NCBI GenBank assembly: GCA_015064685.1
Contig: SVRT01000002.1
Location: forward strand, 62,001-126,000
Length of the DNA stretch: 64,000 nt
Origin: Oscillospiraceae bacterium
Lineage (GTDB): Bacteria; Bacillota; Clostridia; Oscillospirales; CAG-272
Reading direction: 5' to 3'
The notes under the pieces were generated by a model. It ran no database searches and was not told the DNA's origin. It saw only the letters and a list, made by a program, of their open reading frames with translations. A program made the translations under genes and the position numbers. Below are positions 29,551 through 37,558 of this stretch, piece after piece (the stretch's first letter is position 1; every line of letters begins with the position of its first letter).

Positions 29551-30312
29551 ATGAATTTCGATCTGCAAAAAGCGAGTTTGTCTAAAAGACTTTCTGCTTT
29601 CCTTATCGACTTTTTGATTTTCTGTCTTGTGGCTTTGGCTATTGCTCCGATAATATCCAATTTGGTTGGTTACAATGCTAAGCTCAATGAGTTCAAGTCG
29701 TTTTATGACAAATATGAAGAGATTTACGGTATAGATACCAATATTTCAGCTGAGGAATACAATGCGCTTTCCGATGCTGATAAAATAAAATTCGATCAGG
29801 CAACTGCTGCTATCAATAGCGATAAAGAGATGCTCGATATGTACGCAGACCTCATCAGCTTGATCCTTCTGGTTATCTCGATTTCGATTTTACTTTCATT
29901 TATTATATTGGAGGTCGTTATACCTCTGATTTTTAAGAACGGTCAGACGCTCGGTAAAAAGATATTCGGAATAGCTGTTATGAGAACCGACGGTGTCAGG
30001 ATCACACCTTTCCAGGTTTGTGTCAGAGCTATACTCGGTAAATTTACCGTTGAAACAATGTTCCCGCTGTTTTTGCTTCTCTTCGTATCCTTGGATATGA
30101 TGGGGCTGATCGGCTTCTTGGTTATCGGTGCTTTGCTGATCCTCCAGATAGTTGTGATGATCGCTACCAAAACGAATTCAATGATACACGATCTGTTTGC
30201 AGTTACCGTAACAGTTGATCTAACCAGCCAAACAATTTTTAATACCGTTGACGATCTCATCGAATATAAGAAGAGAATTGCCGAGGAAAAGGCTAACGAA
30301 AAGCCTTACTGA
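29551..30312 (+). CDS. RDD family membrane protein
   Basis: A 253-residue RDD-family integral membrane protein. The N-terminal ASLSKRLSAFLIDFLIF holds the Arg...Asp pattern that defines the family, and GQTLGKKIFGIAVMRTDG is the second family signature. Four or so membrane segments are seen, and a long polar loop of about 65 residues between the first two carries acidic helices (FYDKYEEIYGIDTN and EEYNALSDADKIKFD). RDD proteins are mostly uncharacterised; some act as ion exchangers. The ATG at 29551 has GGGG a few bases upstream; an ATG at 29539 in the same frame has no ribosome site, so the start is uncertain by four codons. It stands alone between the giant-protein cluster and the ABC operon. 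Confidence 0.85.
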   Translation: MNFDLQKASLSKRLSAFLIDFLIFCLVALAIAPIISNLVGYNAKLNEFKSFYDKYEEIYGIDTNISAEEYNALSDADKIKFDQATAAINSDKEMLDMYADLISLILLVISISILLSFIILEVVIPLIFKNGQTLGKKIFGIAVMRTDGVRITPFQVCVRAILGKFTVETMFPLFLLLFVSLDMMGLIGFLVIGALLILQIVVMIATKTNSMIHDLFAVTVTVDLTSQTIFNTVDDLIEYKKRIAEEKANEKPY

Positions 30313-30317
30313 TACTC

Positions 30318-30346
30318 TTGTCAAAAAATAAAAAAACATATATACA
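30318..30346 (+). promoter_or_regulatory. Probable promoter of the ABC importer operon
   Basis: TTGTCA (30318-30323) and TATACA (30341-30346) with a 17-base spacer, 46 bases before the ATPase gene. The -10 is imperfect, and an inverted repeat begins at its edge. Confidence 0.5.
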
Positions 30347-30373
30347 TATACCGCGAAAATCTTACGGTATATG
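30345..30373 (+). promoter_or_regulatory. Inverted repeat at the ABC operon start, possible operator
   Basis: A perfect 9-bp inverted repeat, CATATACCG (30345-30353) and CGGTATATG (30365-30373), has an 11-base centre. It overlaps the predicted transcription start and lacks a T-run, so an operator is likelier than a terminator. Confidence 0.5.
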
Positions 30374-30391
30374 AAACTTTCAGGAGGTTAT

Positions 30392-31495
30392 ATGAAAGTC
30401 GAACTGCAAAATCTAACAAAGATCTTCCCCAGCCGAAACAAAAAGTCGGGTGAGGAAGTGGTGGCGGTAAACGATTTTACCTTCACCATCCCCGACGGCA
30501 AGCTCGTCGGACTTCTCGGCCCCTCAGGCTGTGGAAAGAGTACCACTCTCTATATGATCAGTGGACTCCAGAAACCCTCTTCGGGCAAGATCTTCTTTGG
30601 AGAAGAGGATGTTACCGATCTTTCTCCAGAAAACAGAGGCGTAGGTCTCGTTTTCCAGAACTACGCGCTTTATCCTCATCTTACAGTTAAGCAGAACATT
30701 TTGTTCCCGCTTCAGAACCTCAGAGGAGCTGATAAGCTCGCTAAGGAAGAGATGCAGGAAAGAGCACTCGAGGCAGCACGTCTCGTTCAGATCGACGAGC
30801 TTATGGACAGAAAGCCCAGCGAGCTCTCCGGCGGTCAGCAGCAGAGAGTTGCAATCGCACGTGCGCTTGTAAAGATGCCTCGCGTTCTTCTTCTCGATGA
30901 GCCTCTTTCCAACCTCGATGCTCGTCTCCGTCTTCAGACTCGTGAAGAGATCAGAAGAATCCAGAAGGAGACCGGTATCACCACTGTATTCGTAACACAC
31001 GACCAGGAAGAGGCAATGTCTATTTCCGATATGATCGTTGTTATGAAGCTCGGTATTCTTCAGCAGATCGGAAAGCCCCAGGAGATCTATGACGATCCTA
31101 CCAATTTGTTCGTTGCAAAGTTCTTGGGAACACCTCCTATCAACGTATTCAAGGGCACAGTTAAGGACGGTCAGCTTTACCTTGGTGATGCTGCTGTTCT
31201 CGACGTTAACGGCGTAGAGGATCAGGACGTTACTGTTGGTATCCGTCCCGAAGGATTTATTCCGGATGCAAACGGAAAGCTCGTTTGCAAGCTCAACAAC
31301 GTTGAGGTAATGGGACGTGACGTAAGCGTTGTCGCAGAGCATCCCGCATCTCTCAATCCTGTTGTTCGCTCCATTATCAACGCAGATTATGCTATCGATA
31401 ACTCCGCTGAAACTGTTAGCTATACCCTTAAGCCTCACAAGGTATTCCTCTTTAACAGTGAAACTGAAGAAAGAATTCGTTACGAGGTGAAATAA
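30392..31495 (+). CDS. MsmX/UgpC-type sugar ABC transporter ATP-binding protein
   Basis: A 367-residue ATPase of the CUT1 (MalK/UgpC/MsmX) class that energises sugar-type importers. Seen: Walker A GPSGCGKST, Q-loop VFQNYALYPHLTV, signature LSGGQQQR, Walker B VLLLDEPLSNLDAR, H-loop VFVTHDQEEA, then a C-terminal TOBE-type regulatory region (GIRPEGF). I place the start at the ATG at 30392 because AGGAGG (30382-30387) sits four bases upstream; an ATG seven codons earlier lies inside the inverted repeat. The stop overlaps the next gene's ATG by one base (TAATG). In many Firmicutes one such ATPase serves several importers, so it may also energise the orphan binding protein at 6.3 kb. Confidence 0.93.
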   Translation: MKVELQNLTKIFPSRNKKSGEEVVAVNDFTFTIPDGKLVGLLGPSGCGKSTTLYMISGLQKPSSGKIFFGEEDVTDLSPENRGVGLVFQNYALYPHLTVKQNILFPLQNLRGADKLAKEEMQERALEAARLVQIDELMDRKPSELSGGQQQRVAIARALVKMPRVLLLDEPLSNLDARLRLQTREEIRRIQKETGITTVFVTHDQEEAMSISDMIVVMKLGILQQIGKPQEIYDDPTNLFVAKFLGTPPINVFKGTVKDGQLYLGDAAVLDVNGVEDQDVTVGIRPEGFIPDANGKLVCKLNNVEVMGRDVSVVAEHPASLNPVVRSIINADYAIDNSAETVSYTLKPHKVFLFNSETEERIRYEVK

Positions 31496-33336
31496 TGGTT
31501 GACAGTAAACATCAATGGAAAGCTTGGATATATCTGTTGCCGGCTATCATACTGCTCCTCATATTCACAGTATGGCCCATTATCAACACGGTAGTTACAG
31601 CGTTCATATATGATGTAGAGTTCAACTTAGCTGCCATTCAGGTTGAAGAGACAGAAGACGGATGCCGCTTCTACCGTGCAGACGAAAAGGGCAACAAGTA
31701 CTACATCAACGCCTCGAAAAATGACAAGGGCGCTATTGAATTGCAGTATTCATCCAAGGCTGATAGCTTATTCGTTTATAACGAGGAGCTTGGCGTTTGG
31801 ACGACCGCTGTCGGTGAAAAGACATATTTCCTTGGCGCAGATAAGGAATCCGACCTCAACGTCATCGAGCTTACAGAAGACGTTGCTAATAAAATTGGAA
31901 ACTCAATTTATCCCGCAGGCATATTTGCAGACGTTCCCAACAATCTTATTACGAAGGATTTTGTTTCCAAAACCGGATATAAGATGGGTGTTTTCAAAGG
32001 CTTGCCTGAGGCATACGTTTACGTTAATAACGTAACAAGTGACGGCTATATCAACGTAACCAATATACTTGATGATGCCGCAAAGATCTGGCCTGAGACC
32101 GTTAAGGTAGACGGCGTGCGCGGATATAAGCTCTACGTTGAAGATGCAGAGCTCGTTAAGCATTACCTTACCGTTGTCGCGAGCGATGACGGCAAGCTTG
32201 AGCTTCAGTATGCTGACACAACAGAGAACATCTTCATTTACAATAAGGAAAGCAAGGCATGGACTTGCACTATTGAGGATGCTGTGTATTATCTTGCTCT
32301 CGACAGTGAGACAAACCACCTCGGTCTTTTCACGCTTGCTGACGTCGCTCAGGAGGGTATGCCCTCTCCCGTTACGTTCTATATGCACAGAGGTACTGCT
32401 TCCGAGGCAAAGGAGGTCTCCTCCCTTATTCAGGATAACGCATACCGTATAGGTGCCCACCGTAACGCAAATGGTACGCAGACATACCTCTCTGATTCTG
32501 CCTCTGAAAATGCAGGATTGAGACTCACAACAAGTGTTTCAGGTGACGCTGTATCAAAGGTTGGTATGCATAACTTCGTTAAGGTCCTGACCGATGAGGG
32601 AAGTGACTTTATGGTTTGCTTGAAGAATACACTTATTCTTACAGTCATCACCGTACCGATCTCCACAATACTCGCGCTTCTTATCGCGGTTGCGCTTAAC
32701 TCGATCAAGCCTCTTCAGAAGCTCCTTCAGACTATCTTCTTCCTTCCTTACGTAACAAACTCCATTGCTATAGGAATGGTATTCGCGGCAATGTTTAATA
32801 TCGTAGGATTGAACTCGGCTAATGAGTCTGTCGGTATCATAAATAACATTCTCGGTGTCTTTGGCATTGAGCGTGTTAACTGGATCAACCAGGGTGCTCC
32901 CGCATGGGCAAGCTTTACCGCGCTGATCATTTACATTGTTTGGAATGCGCTTCCTTTCAAGATCCTCATTCTTCTTGGAGGACTTCAGAGTATCAACAAG
33001 CAGTATTACGATGCTGCGAAGGTTGACGGCACACCCAAGTGGCGTGTTCTTCTCAGAATTACAGTTCCGCTCCTTTCTCCTATGCTTACCTACACGGTAA
33101 TTACCAGCTTTATCGGCGGATTCAAGGAATATTCCAGCGTCGTCGGTATCTTTGGTGATGGAAGAGCAGTTCCCGGCGGTGCAAATATGAATACCATCGT
33201 CGGACACATTCAGGATCATCTTACTATTACCCGTGACTACGGTCTTGCAGGTGCAGCTGCGCTGATGCTCTTTGCGATCATCTTCGTTGTTACCATGATC
33301 AACCTCTGGGTAAGTAAGAAGAATACTCATTATTAA
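31495..33336 (+). CDS. ABC importer permease (MalF/UgpA type) with a large extracytoplasmic insertion
   Basis: A 613-residue inner-membrane permease, about twice the usual 290-320 residues of a CUT1 permease. The first membrane helix is residues 12-38; residues about 40-370 form a soluble insert, then five or more membrane helices follow with the EAA-loop YYDAAKVDGTPKWR (about 502-515) that contacts the ATPase. The insert holds two similar repeats, about residues 57-125 (GNKYYINASKNDKGAIELQY, FVYNEELGVWTT) and 209-280 (VKHYLTVVASDDGKLELQY, FIYNKESKAWTC), and a third weaker copy near 315-350. These resemble the C-terminal modules of the 1,020-residue lipoprotein of the same operon. The start overlaps the ATPase stop. 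A larger outer loop also exists in E. coli MalF (P2), but this one is longer and repeated. Confidence 0.9.
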   Translation: MVDSKHQWKAWIYLLPAIILLLIFTVWPIINTVVTAFIYDVEFNLAAIQVEETEDGCRFYRADEKGNKYYINASKNDKGAIELQYSSKADSLFVYNEELGVWTTAVGEKTYFLGADKESDLNVIELTEDVANKIGNSIYPAGIFADVPNNLITKDFVSKTGYKMGVFKGLPEAYVYVNNVTSDGYINVTNILDDAAKIWPETVKVDGVRGYKLYVEDAELVKHYLTVVASDDGKLELQYADTTENIFIYNKESKAWTCTIEDAVYYLALDSETNHLGLFTLADVAQEGMPSPVTFYMHRGTASEAKEVSSLIQDNAYRIGAHRNANGTQTYLSDSASENAGLRLTTSVSGDAVSKVGMHNFVKVLTDEGSDFMVCLKNTLILTVITVPISTILALLIAVALNSIKPLQKLLQTIFFLPYVTNSIAIGMVFAAMFNIVGLNSANESVGIINNILGVFGIERVNWINQGAPAWASFTALIIYIVWNALPFKILILLGGLQSINKQYYDAAKVDGTPKWRVLLRITVPLLSPMLTYTVITSFIGGFKEYSSVVGIFGDGRAVPGGANMNTIVGHIQDHLTITRDYGLAGAAALMLFAIIFVVTMINLWVSKKNTHY

Positions 33337-33353
33337 GAAAGGAGGAAACAGAC

Positions 33354-34400
33354 ATGAAAAACAATGCACAAGTTAAAGAAAAGTCAAAGGGAATGCAGGC
33401 ACGTGATATTCAGCAGGTCGCTACTTCTCAGAAGTGGAGAAAAGTACTGTCGAACGTTATTACATATACCTTCCTTGGTATAATGGCTCTTATCGTGCTT
33501 TTCCCGTTCTACTTCATGATCATTTCCTCTTTGAAGTCGTTGGATGAGTATAGACTTCCTGTTCCCACGCTTATTCCTCAGTCCTGGAAATTCCAGAACT
33601 ATACGGATATCCTTATCCCCCGCGAGTGGGCTCTCGAAAACGGACTGGGTCATCTTATTTCCGCAGATGCCGCAAGTAACGATTTCGACCTTTTCACCCT
33701 TCTCAGAAACACAATGTTTGTAGGAATTGTTTCTACTATTCTTTCTTTGGTTATTACAGTTCTTTCCGCATTCGCTTTCGCAAGATTGAAGTTTAAAGGT
33801 AAAAACGCTCTCTTTGCAGCTCTCCTCGGAACAATGATGATTCCCGGTGAGCTCTTCACGATCACAAACTACGCAACCGTTATGACTAAGGACGGTTGGT
33901 TCCCGACGTTCTTTAATAACCTCGGAAATATGTTTGGTCTGTTTGGTGAAGATTTCCGTATTCCTATGATGGATGCAAGCTATGCAGCCCTCATAGTTCC
34001 GTTCCTTGTAAGTATCTTCTACATATATCTGTTAAGACAGAATTTCCTGCAGATACCCAATGAGCTTTACCTCGCCGCTAAGGTCGACGGAACAAGTGAT
34101 TTCAAGTATCTTTGCAAGGTTATGATTCCCTTGGCACTCCCCACTATCATTTCTATTACTATCTTGAAGATGATGGGTGCTTGGAACTCGTATATGTGGC
34201 CTCGACTCGTTGCAAACGATGAGGCTCACCGTCTTATCACAAACGGATTGCGTAATGCCTTCAACGACGTATCGGGTAACACCGACTATCCCCGCCAGAT
34301 GGCAGCAGTCGCGCTTGTTTCGCTCCCGCTCTTCCTTGTATTTATCTTCTTGAGAAAGTACATTATGAAGGGTGTAAGCCGTAGCGGTATCAAGGGTTAA
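33354..34400 (+). CDS. ABC importer permease (MalG/UgpE type)
   Basis: A 348-residue second permease subunit of the CUT1 importer. Six membrane segments are visible, the first at about residues 38-60 (GIMALIVLFPFYFMIISS). The EAA-loop YLAAKVDGTSDFKYL lies near residue 240, and the C terminus GVSRSGIKG is typical of MalG-type subunits. The N-terminal 30 residues are polar (KNNAQVKEKSKGMQARD), and a loop of about 40 residues follows the first helix. The start has a strong AAAGGAGGAAAC ribosome site 18 bases after the MalF-type gene. It forms the membrane channel with that subunit. Confidence 0.93.
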   Translation: MKNNAQVKEKSKGMQARDIQQVATSQKWRKVLSNVITYTFLGIMALIVLFPFYFMIISSLKSLDEYRLPVPTLIPQSWKFQNYTDILIPREWALENGLGHLISADAASNDFDLFTLLRNTMFVGIVSTILSLVITVLSAFAFARLKFKGKNALFAALLGTMMIPGELFTITNYATVMTKDGWFPTFFNNLGNMFGLFGEDFRIPMMDASYAALIVPFLVSIFYIYLLRQNFLQIPNELYLAAKVDGTSDFKYLCKVMIPLALPTIISITILKMMGAWNSYMWPRLVANDEAHRLITNGLRNAFNDVSGNTDYPRQMAAVALVSLPLFLVFIFLRKYIMKGVSRSGIKG

Positions 34401-34469
34401 TCGCTTTTACATTTTTGTAAGGCTTAACACAAATAAAAAAAACAAACAAAAAAATGGAGGAAAAACACC

Positions 34470-36023
34470 ATGAAAAAGATTCTTGCATTCATTTTGTTGT
34501 TCGCTCTTACTGTAGGTTGTTTCGTTTTTGTCGGATGTGACGTTAACGTTAACGTTAATGACGACGAAAAGGGTACAAGCGCTGAAACAGACGCTCCCGC
34601 TGAAACAAACAAGGGTAACACAGGCGATGACAACATCAAGGAAACCACCGGCGGTTCCGATGTAACTCCCGAGGAAACCGATCCTGATAACGGCGACGAT
34701 GACCTTGAGAGTGATGAGGAAGGTTACGACGGAAGCGCAGTAACCGTTGTATTCTATCACACAATGGGTAGCAACCTGTCTGACGTTCTCAATATCTATA
34801 TTGCAGAATTCAACAAGCTTTACCCCAACATTACCATCGAGCACCAGCAGGTGGGTGGTTATGACGACGTTCGTGAGCAGATCAGTACTGAGATCACAGT
34901 TGGTAACCAGCCCAACATCGCGTACTGCTATCCCGACCACGTTGCTATGTACAACGTAACTAAGGCAGTTGTTCCGCTTGATTCTCTCATTGATAGCCTT
35001 GCTATCGTTGAACGTGCTGACGGAACTGAGGAGATGATGGGTCTTTCTCAGAAGCAGATCGATGATTTCATCGAGGGTTACTATAACGAAGGTAAGCAGT
35101 TTGGCGACGGTAAGATGTACACACTTCCTCTCTCCAAGTCAACTGAGGTTCTTTACTACAATAAGACATTCTTTGATCAGCACAATCTCACTCTCCCCAC
35201 AACATGGGATGAGATGAAAGCTCTTTGCGCTAAGATCAAGGAGATCGATCCTAACTGCATTCCTCTCGGATATGACAGTGAGTCCAACTGGTTCATCACA
35301 ATGTGCGAGCAGTACGGTACACCTTACACAAGTGCAACCGGCGAGCACTTCCTCTTCAATACTCCTGAAAACGTTGCATTCGTAAAGGAATTCAAGAGCT
35401 GGTACGATAAGGGCTACTTCACAACTCAGGAGCTCTTCGGTGCATACACATCCGGACTCTTTGTTTCTGAGACAAGCCCCAAGAGCTACATGTCCATCGG
35501 TTCTTCCGCAGGTGCAACTCACCAGCGTCCTACAAAGGGTAACGATGGTAAGTACCCCTTCGAGGTAGGTATCGCAACTATTCCTCAGGTTAATCCCGAA
35601 GATCCTAAGGTTATTTCTCAGGGACCCTCTCTCTGCATCTTTGATAAGGAAAACAAGCAGGAAGTTTACGCTTCTTGGCTCTTCATGAAGTTCCTTACAA
35701 CTAACATTGACTTCCAGGCAGAGTTCTCAATGGTTTCCGGTTACGTTCCTGTTCTTAAGTCCGTTGCAGAGCACGAGTACTACAAGAGCGCATTCCTTGA
35801 TAAGGCAGACGGCGGCGACTATATCGCAGCTCTCTCTGCAAAGGTTTGCTTGTCTCAGGTAGATGCATACTACACATCTCCCGCATTCAACGGTTCTTCC
35901 GTTGCTCGTGACCAGGTTGGTCTTCTTATGCAGAACTGCTTCGTATTCACAGGCGATAACATCGACGAGCAGATCCAGAAGGCATTCGAGGATGCTGTTG
36001 CTAAGTGCAAGTACCTCTCTTAA
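34470..36023 (+). CDS. Sugar-type ABC importer solute-binding lipoprotein
   Basis: A 517-residue extracellular family-1 binding protein (MalE/UgpB-like). The signal peptide ends in a lipobox at C23 (FVFVGC), then a Val/Asn/Asp and Thr/Glu-rich linker to about residue 85. The mature domain starts TVVFYHTMGSNLSDVLNIY, with the DEMKALCAKIKEIDP and LYYNKTFFDQHNLTLPTTWDE-type segments usual for the family (GKMYTLPLSKSTEVLYYNKT). It lies 69 bases after the permease; a weak hairpin without a T-run lies in this gap and might balance expression. A GGAGGAAAAA ribosome site suggests high output, as is usual for binding proteins. The substrate is not evident; the downstream genes hint at nucleic-acid-derived material, but that is inference. 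Confidence 0.92.
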   Translation: MKKILAFILLFALTVGCFVFVGCDVNVNVNDDEKGTSAETDAPAETNKGNTGDDNIKETTGGSDVTPEETDPDNGDDDLESDEEGYDGSAVTVVFYHTMGSNLSDVLNIYIAEFNKLYPNITIEHQQVGGYDDVREQISTEITVGNQPNIAYCYPDHVAMYNVTKAVVPLDSLIDSLAIVERADGTEEMMGLSQKQIDDFIEGYYNEGKQFGDGKMYTLPLSKSTEVLYYNKTFFDQHNLTLPTTWDEMKALCAKIKEIDPNCIPLGYDSESNWFITMCEQYGTPYTSATGEHFLFNTPENVAFVKEFKSWYDKGYFTTQELFGAYTSGLFVSETSPKSYMSIGSSAGATHQRPTKGNDGKYPFEVGIATIPQVNPEDPKVISQGPSLCIFDKENKQEVYASWLFMKFLTTNIDFQAEFSMVSGYVPVLKSVAEHEYYKSAFLDKADGGDYIAALSAKVCLSQVDAYYTSPAFNGSSVARDQVGLLMQNCFVFTGDNIDEQIQKAFEDAVAKCKYLS

Positions 36024-36048
36024 TCTGATTACTTTTTACAGGTAATAT

Positions 36049-37524
36049 ATGAATAGTTTTAAGAAAATTCTAGCTGTTGTAATGCTGGCATGCATCCTTC
36101 TCGGATGCATGGCAGCATGCGACACAAAAAAAGAAAATGATGGCGATAAGGAATCCCAGAAGATAGAATCTACTGAGACCGAAAGCACACAGGGCACAGA
36201 AGTGCCCGAAACAGAAGGAGCTTCTGATCCCGAGAGCGAGTCAGCAAATGAGACCGATCCCGAGACAGATCCCGAAACAGAAGAGCCTGAATTCGTCGAC
36301 TATGCCGACGAGCTCAAGCTTGATATGAATTCAGATACATTTAAGCAGACTGTTACAGTCAAGTCTTTTATTGACGGTGACACAACACACTTCAACGTTC
36401 CCACTTCCGTTATTGACACGGGTGTTCTCAAGGCAAGATATCTCGGTATCAACACCCCTGAGTCCACCGGTAAGATAGAAGAGTGGGGAAAAGCCGCTTC
36501 TAACTTCACCAAGGAGAAGCTTTCATCCGCAACGTCGATCATAGTTGAATCCGACAATGCAAATCTGAATGCTGACTCCACCGGTGACAGATATCTCCTT
36601 TGGGTATGGTACAAGCCCGCAGGCTCTGATGAATACCGTAACCTTAATATCGAGATATTGCAGAACGGTCTTGCTATTGCATCGAATTCCGCTAACAACC
36701 GTTACGGAACAACATGTATGGCAGCTATTAACCAGGCAAAAGCATTCAAGATGGCTGTTTATTCCGGGCAGAAGGATCCCGATTTCTATTACGGCGAAGC
36801 TCAGGTCATTACTCTTAAGGAGTTGCGTTGCAATATCGAAGAGTACAACGGTACCAAGGTTGCGTTCACAGGTATCATTACTGTGAACTATAACAACGGT
36901 GTTTACGTTGAGAGCTTTGACGAGGAGACAGGCATTTGGTATGGTATCTACGTATATTACGGATTCGGTATGAGTGGATCCGCGCTTGAGATCCTTACCG
37001 AAGGTAATGAGTCAAGAATCGTTGGAACCGTATCCTACTACGAAACCGGTGGAACGTATCAGGTTTCAGGACTTACGTACCGTGTAATGAATCCCGATGA
37101 TCCGTCCAACATCAAGAAGCTTAGCGATGGACATTCTCCCGTATATCTCCCGACCACTCCCGACCGTTTTGTTAACGGAAAGGTTGACATTACTTTCACT
37201 GATGACGAGGAAACACAGACAACCGAAACATATAATTATGCTGAGGTCGCTATCAACTCCTCGATCAGCATGGAAGGTCTCAAGGTCAAGAGCGTATACA
37301 CAACTACAACTGAGTCTAGCTACGGTGCAATGACTCTTACGTGTGAGGCGAACGGCGTTACAGTTGACGTCCGCACAGACGTTTTCCGTGATGAGAACGG
37401 TGAATTGATAACTGCTGATTACTACCAGGGTAAAACCATTAACGTAAAGGGAATTATCGATTATTTCTCCGGAAATCATCAGATCAAGGTATTCTTACCT
37501 GAACATATTACAATAGTGGAATAA
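36049..37524 (+). CDS. Lipoprotein with thermonuclease-like (SNase) and OB-fold domains
   Basis: A 491-residue surface lipoprotein. The lipobox is LLGC (C20) or the following AAC (C24), then a Thr/Glu/Asp linker to about residue 85 (ETDPETDPETEEPE). Residues about 100-235 are a staphylococcal-nuclease-like domain: SFIDGDTTHF, KARYLGINTPES, WGKAASNFTKEKL and GDRYLLWVWY. These keep equivalents of Asp21, Arg35, Glu43 and Arg87 of SNase, while Asp40 is Asn. Two further OB-like segments follow (about 250-345 and 380-490), as in clostridial YhcR-type nucleases. Activity on DNA or RNA is plausible. It lies 25 bases after the binding protein with a weak ribosome site, so it is probably part of the importer transcript. 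Confidence 0.88.
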   Translation: MNSFKKILAVVMLACILLGCMAACDTKKENDGDKESQKIESTETESTQGTEVPETEGASDPESESANETDPETDPETEEPEFVDYADELKLDMNSDTFKQTVTVKSFIDGDTTHFNVPTSVIDTGVLKARYLGINTPESTGKIEEWGKAASNFTKEKLSSATSIIVESDNANLNADSTGDRYLLWVWYKPAGSDEYRNLNIEILQNGLAIASNSANNRYGTTCMAAINQAKAFKMAVYSGQKDPDFYYGEAQVITLKELRCNIEEYNGTKVAFTGIITVNYNNGVYVESFDEETGIWYGIYVYYGFGMSGSALEILTEGNESRIVGTVSYYETGGTYQVSGLTYRVMNPDDPSNIKKLSDGHSPVYLPTTPDRFVNGKVDITFTDDEETQTTETYNYAEVAINSSISMEGLKVKSVYTTTTESSYGAMTLTCEANGVTVDVRTDVFRDENGELITADYYQGKTINVKGIIDYFSGNHQIKVFLPEHITIVE

Positions 37525-37558
37525 AAATTTTATAAAAAAATAAAATAAAGGAGTCACT

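Noticed and set aside
30524..31438. 304-codon open frame antisense to the ABC ATPase gene
   Set aside because: It is a mirror of a strongly conserved ATPase gene, has no ribosome site, no recognisable motif and a Cys/Leu composition typical of antisense frames.
32554..33369. 271-codon open frame antisense to the MalF-type permease gene
   Set aside because: Composition is that of a reverse-complement shadow and the sense strand carries clear permease motifs. Similar antisense frames at 37616-38218, 39344-39982 and 10228-10728 were rejected for the same reason.
34401..34469. Hairpin between the MalG-type permease and the binding-protein gene
   Set aside because: The stem is only about five base pairs with no T-run, so it is not a terminator; a role in mRNA stability is possible but not supported.
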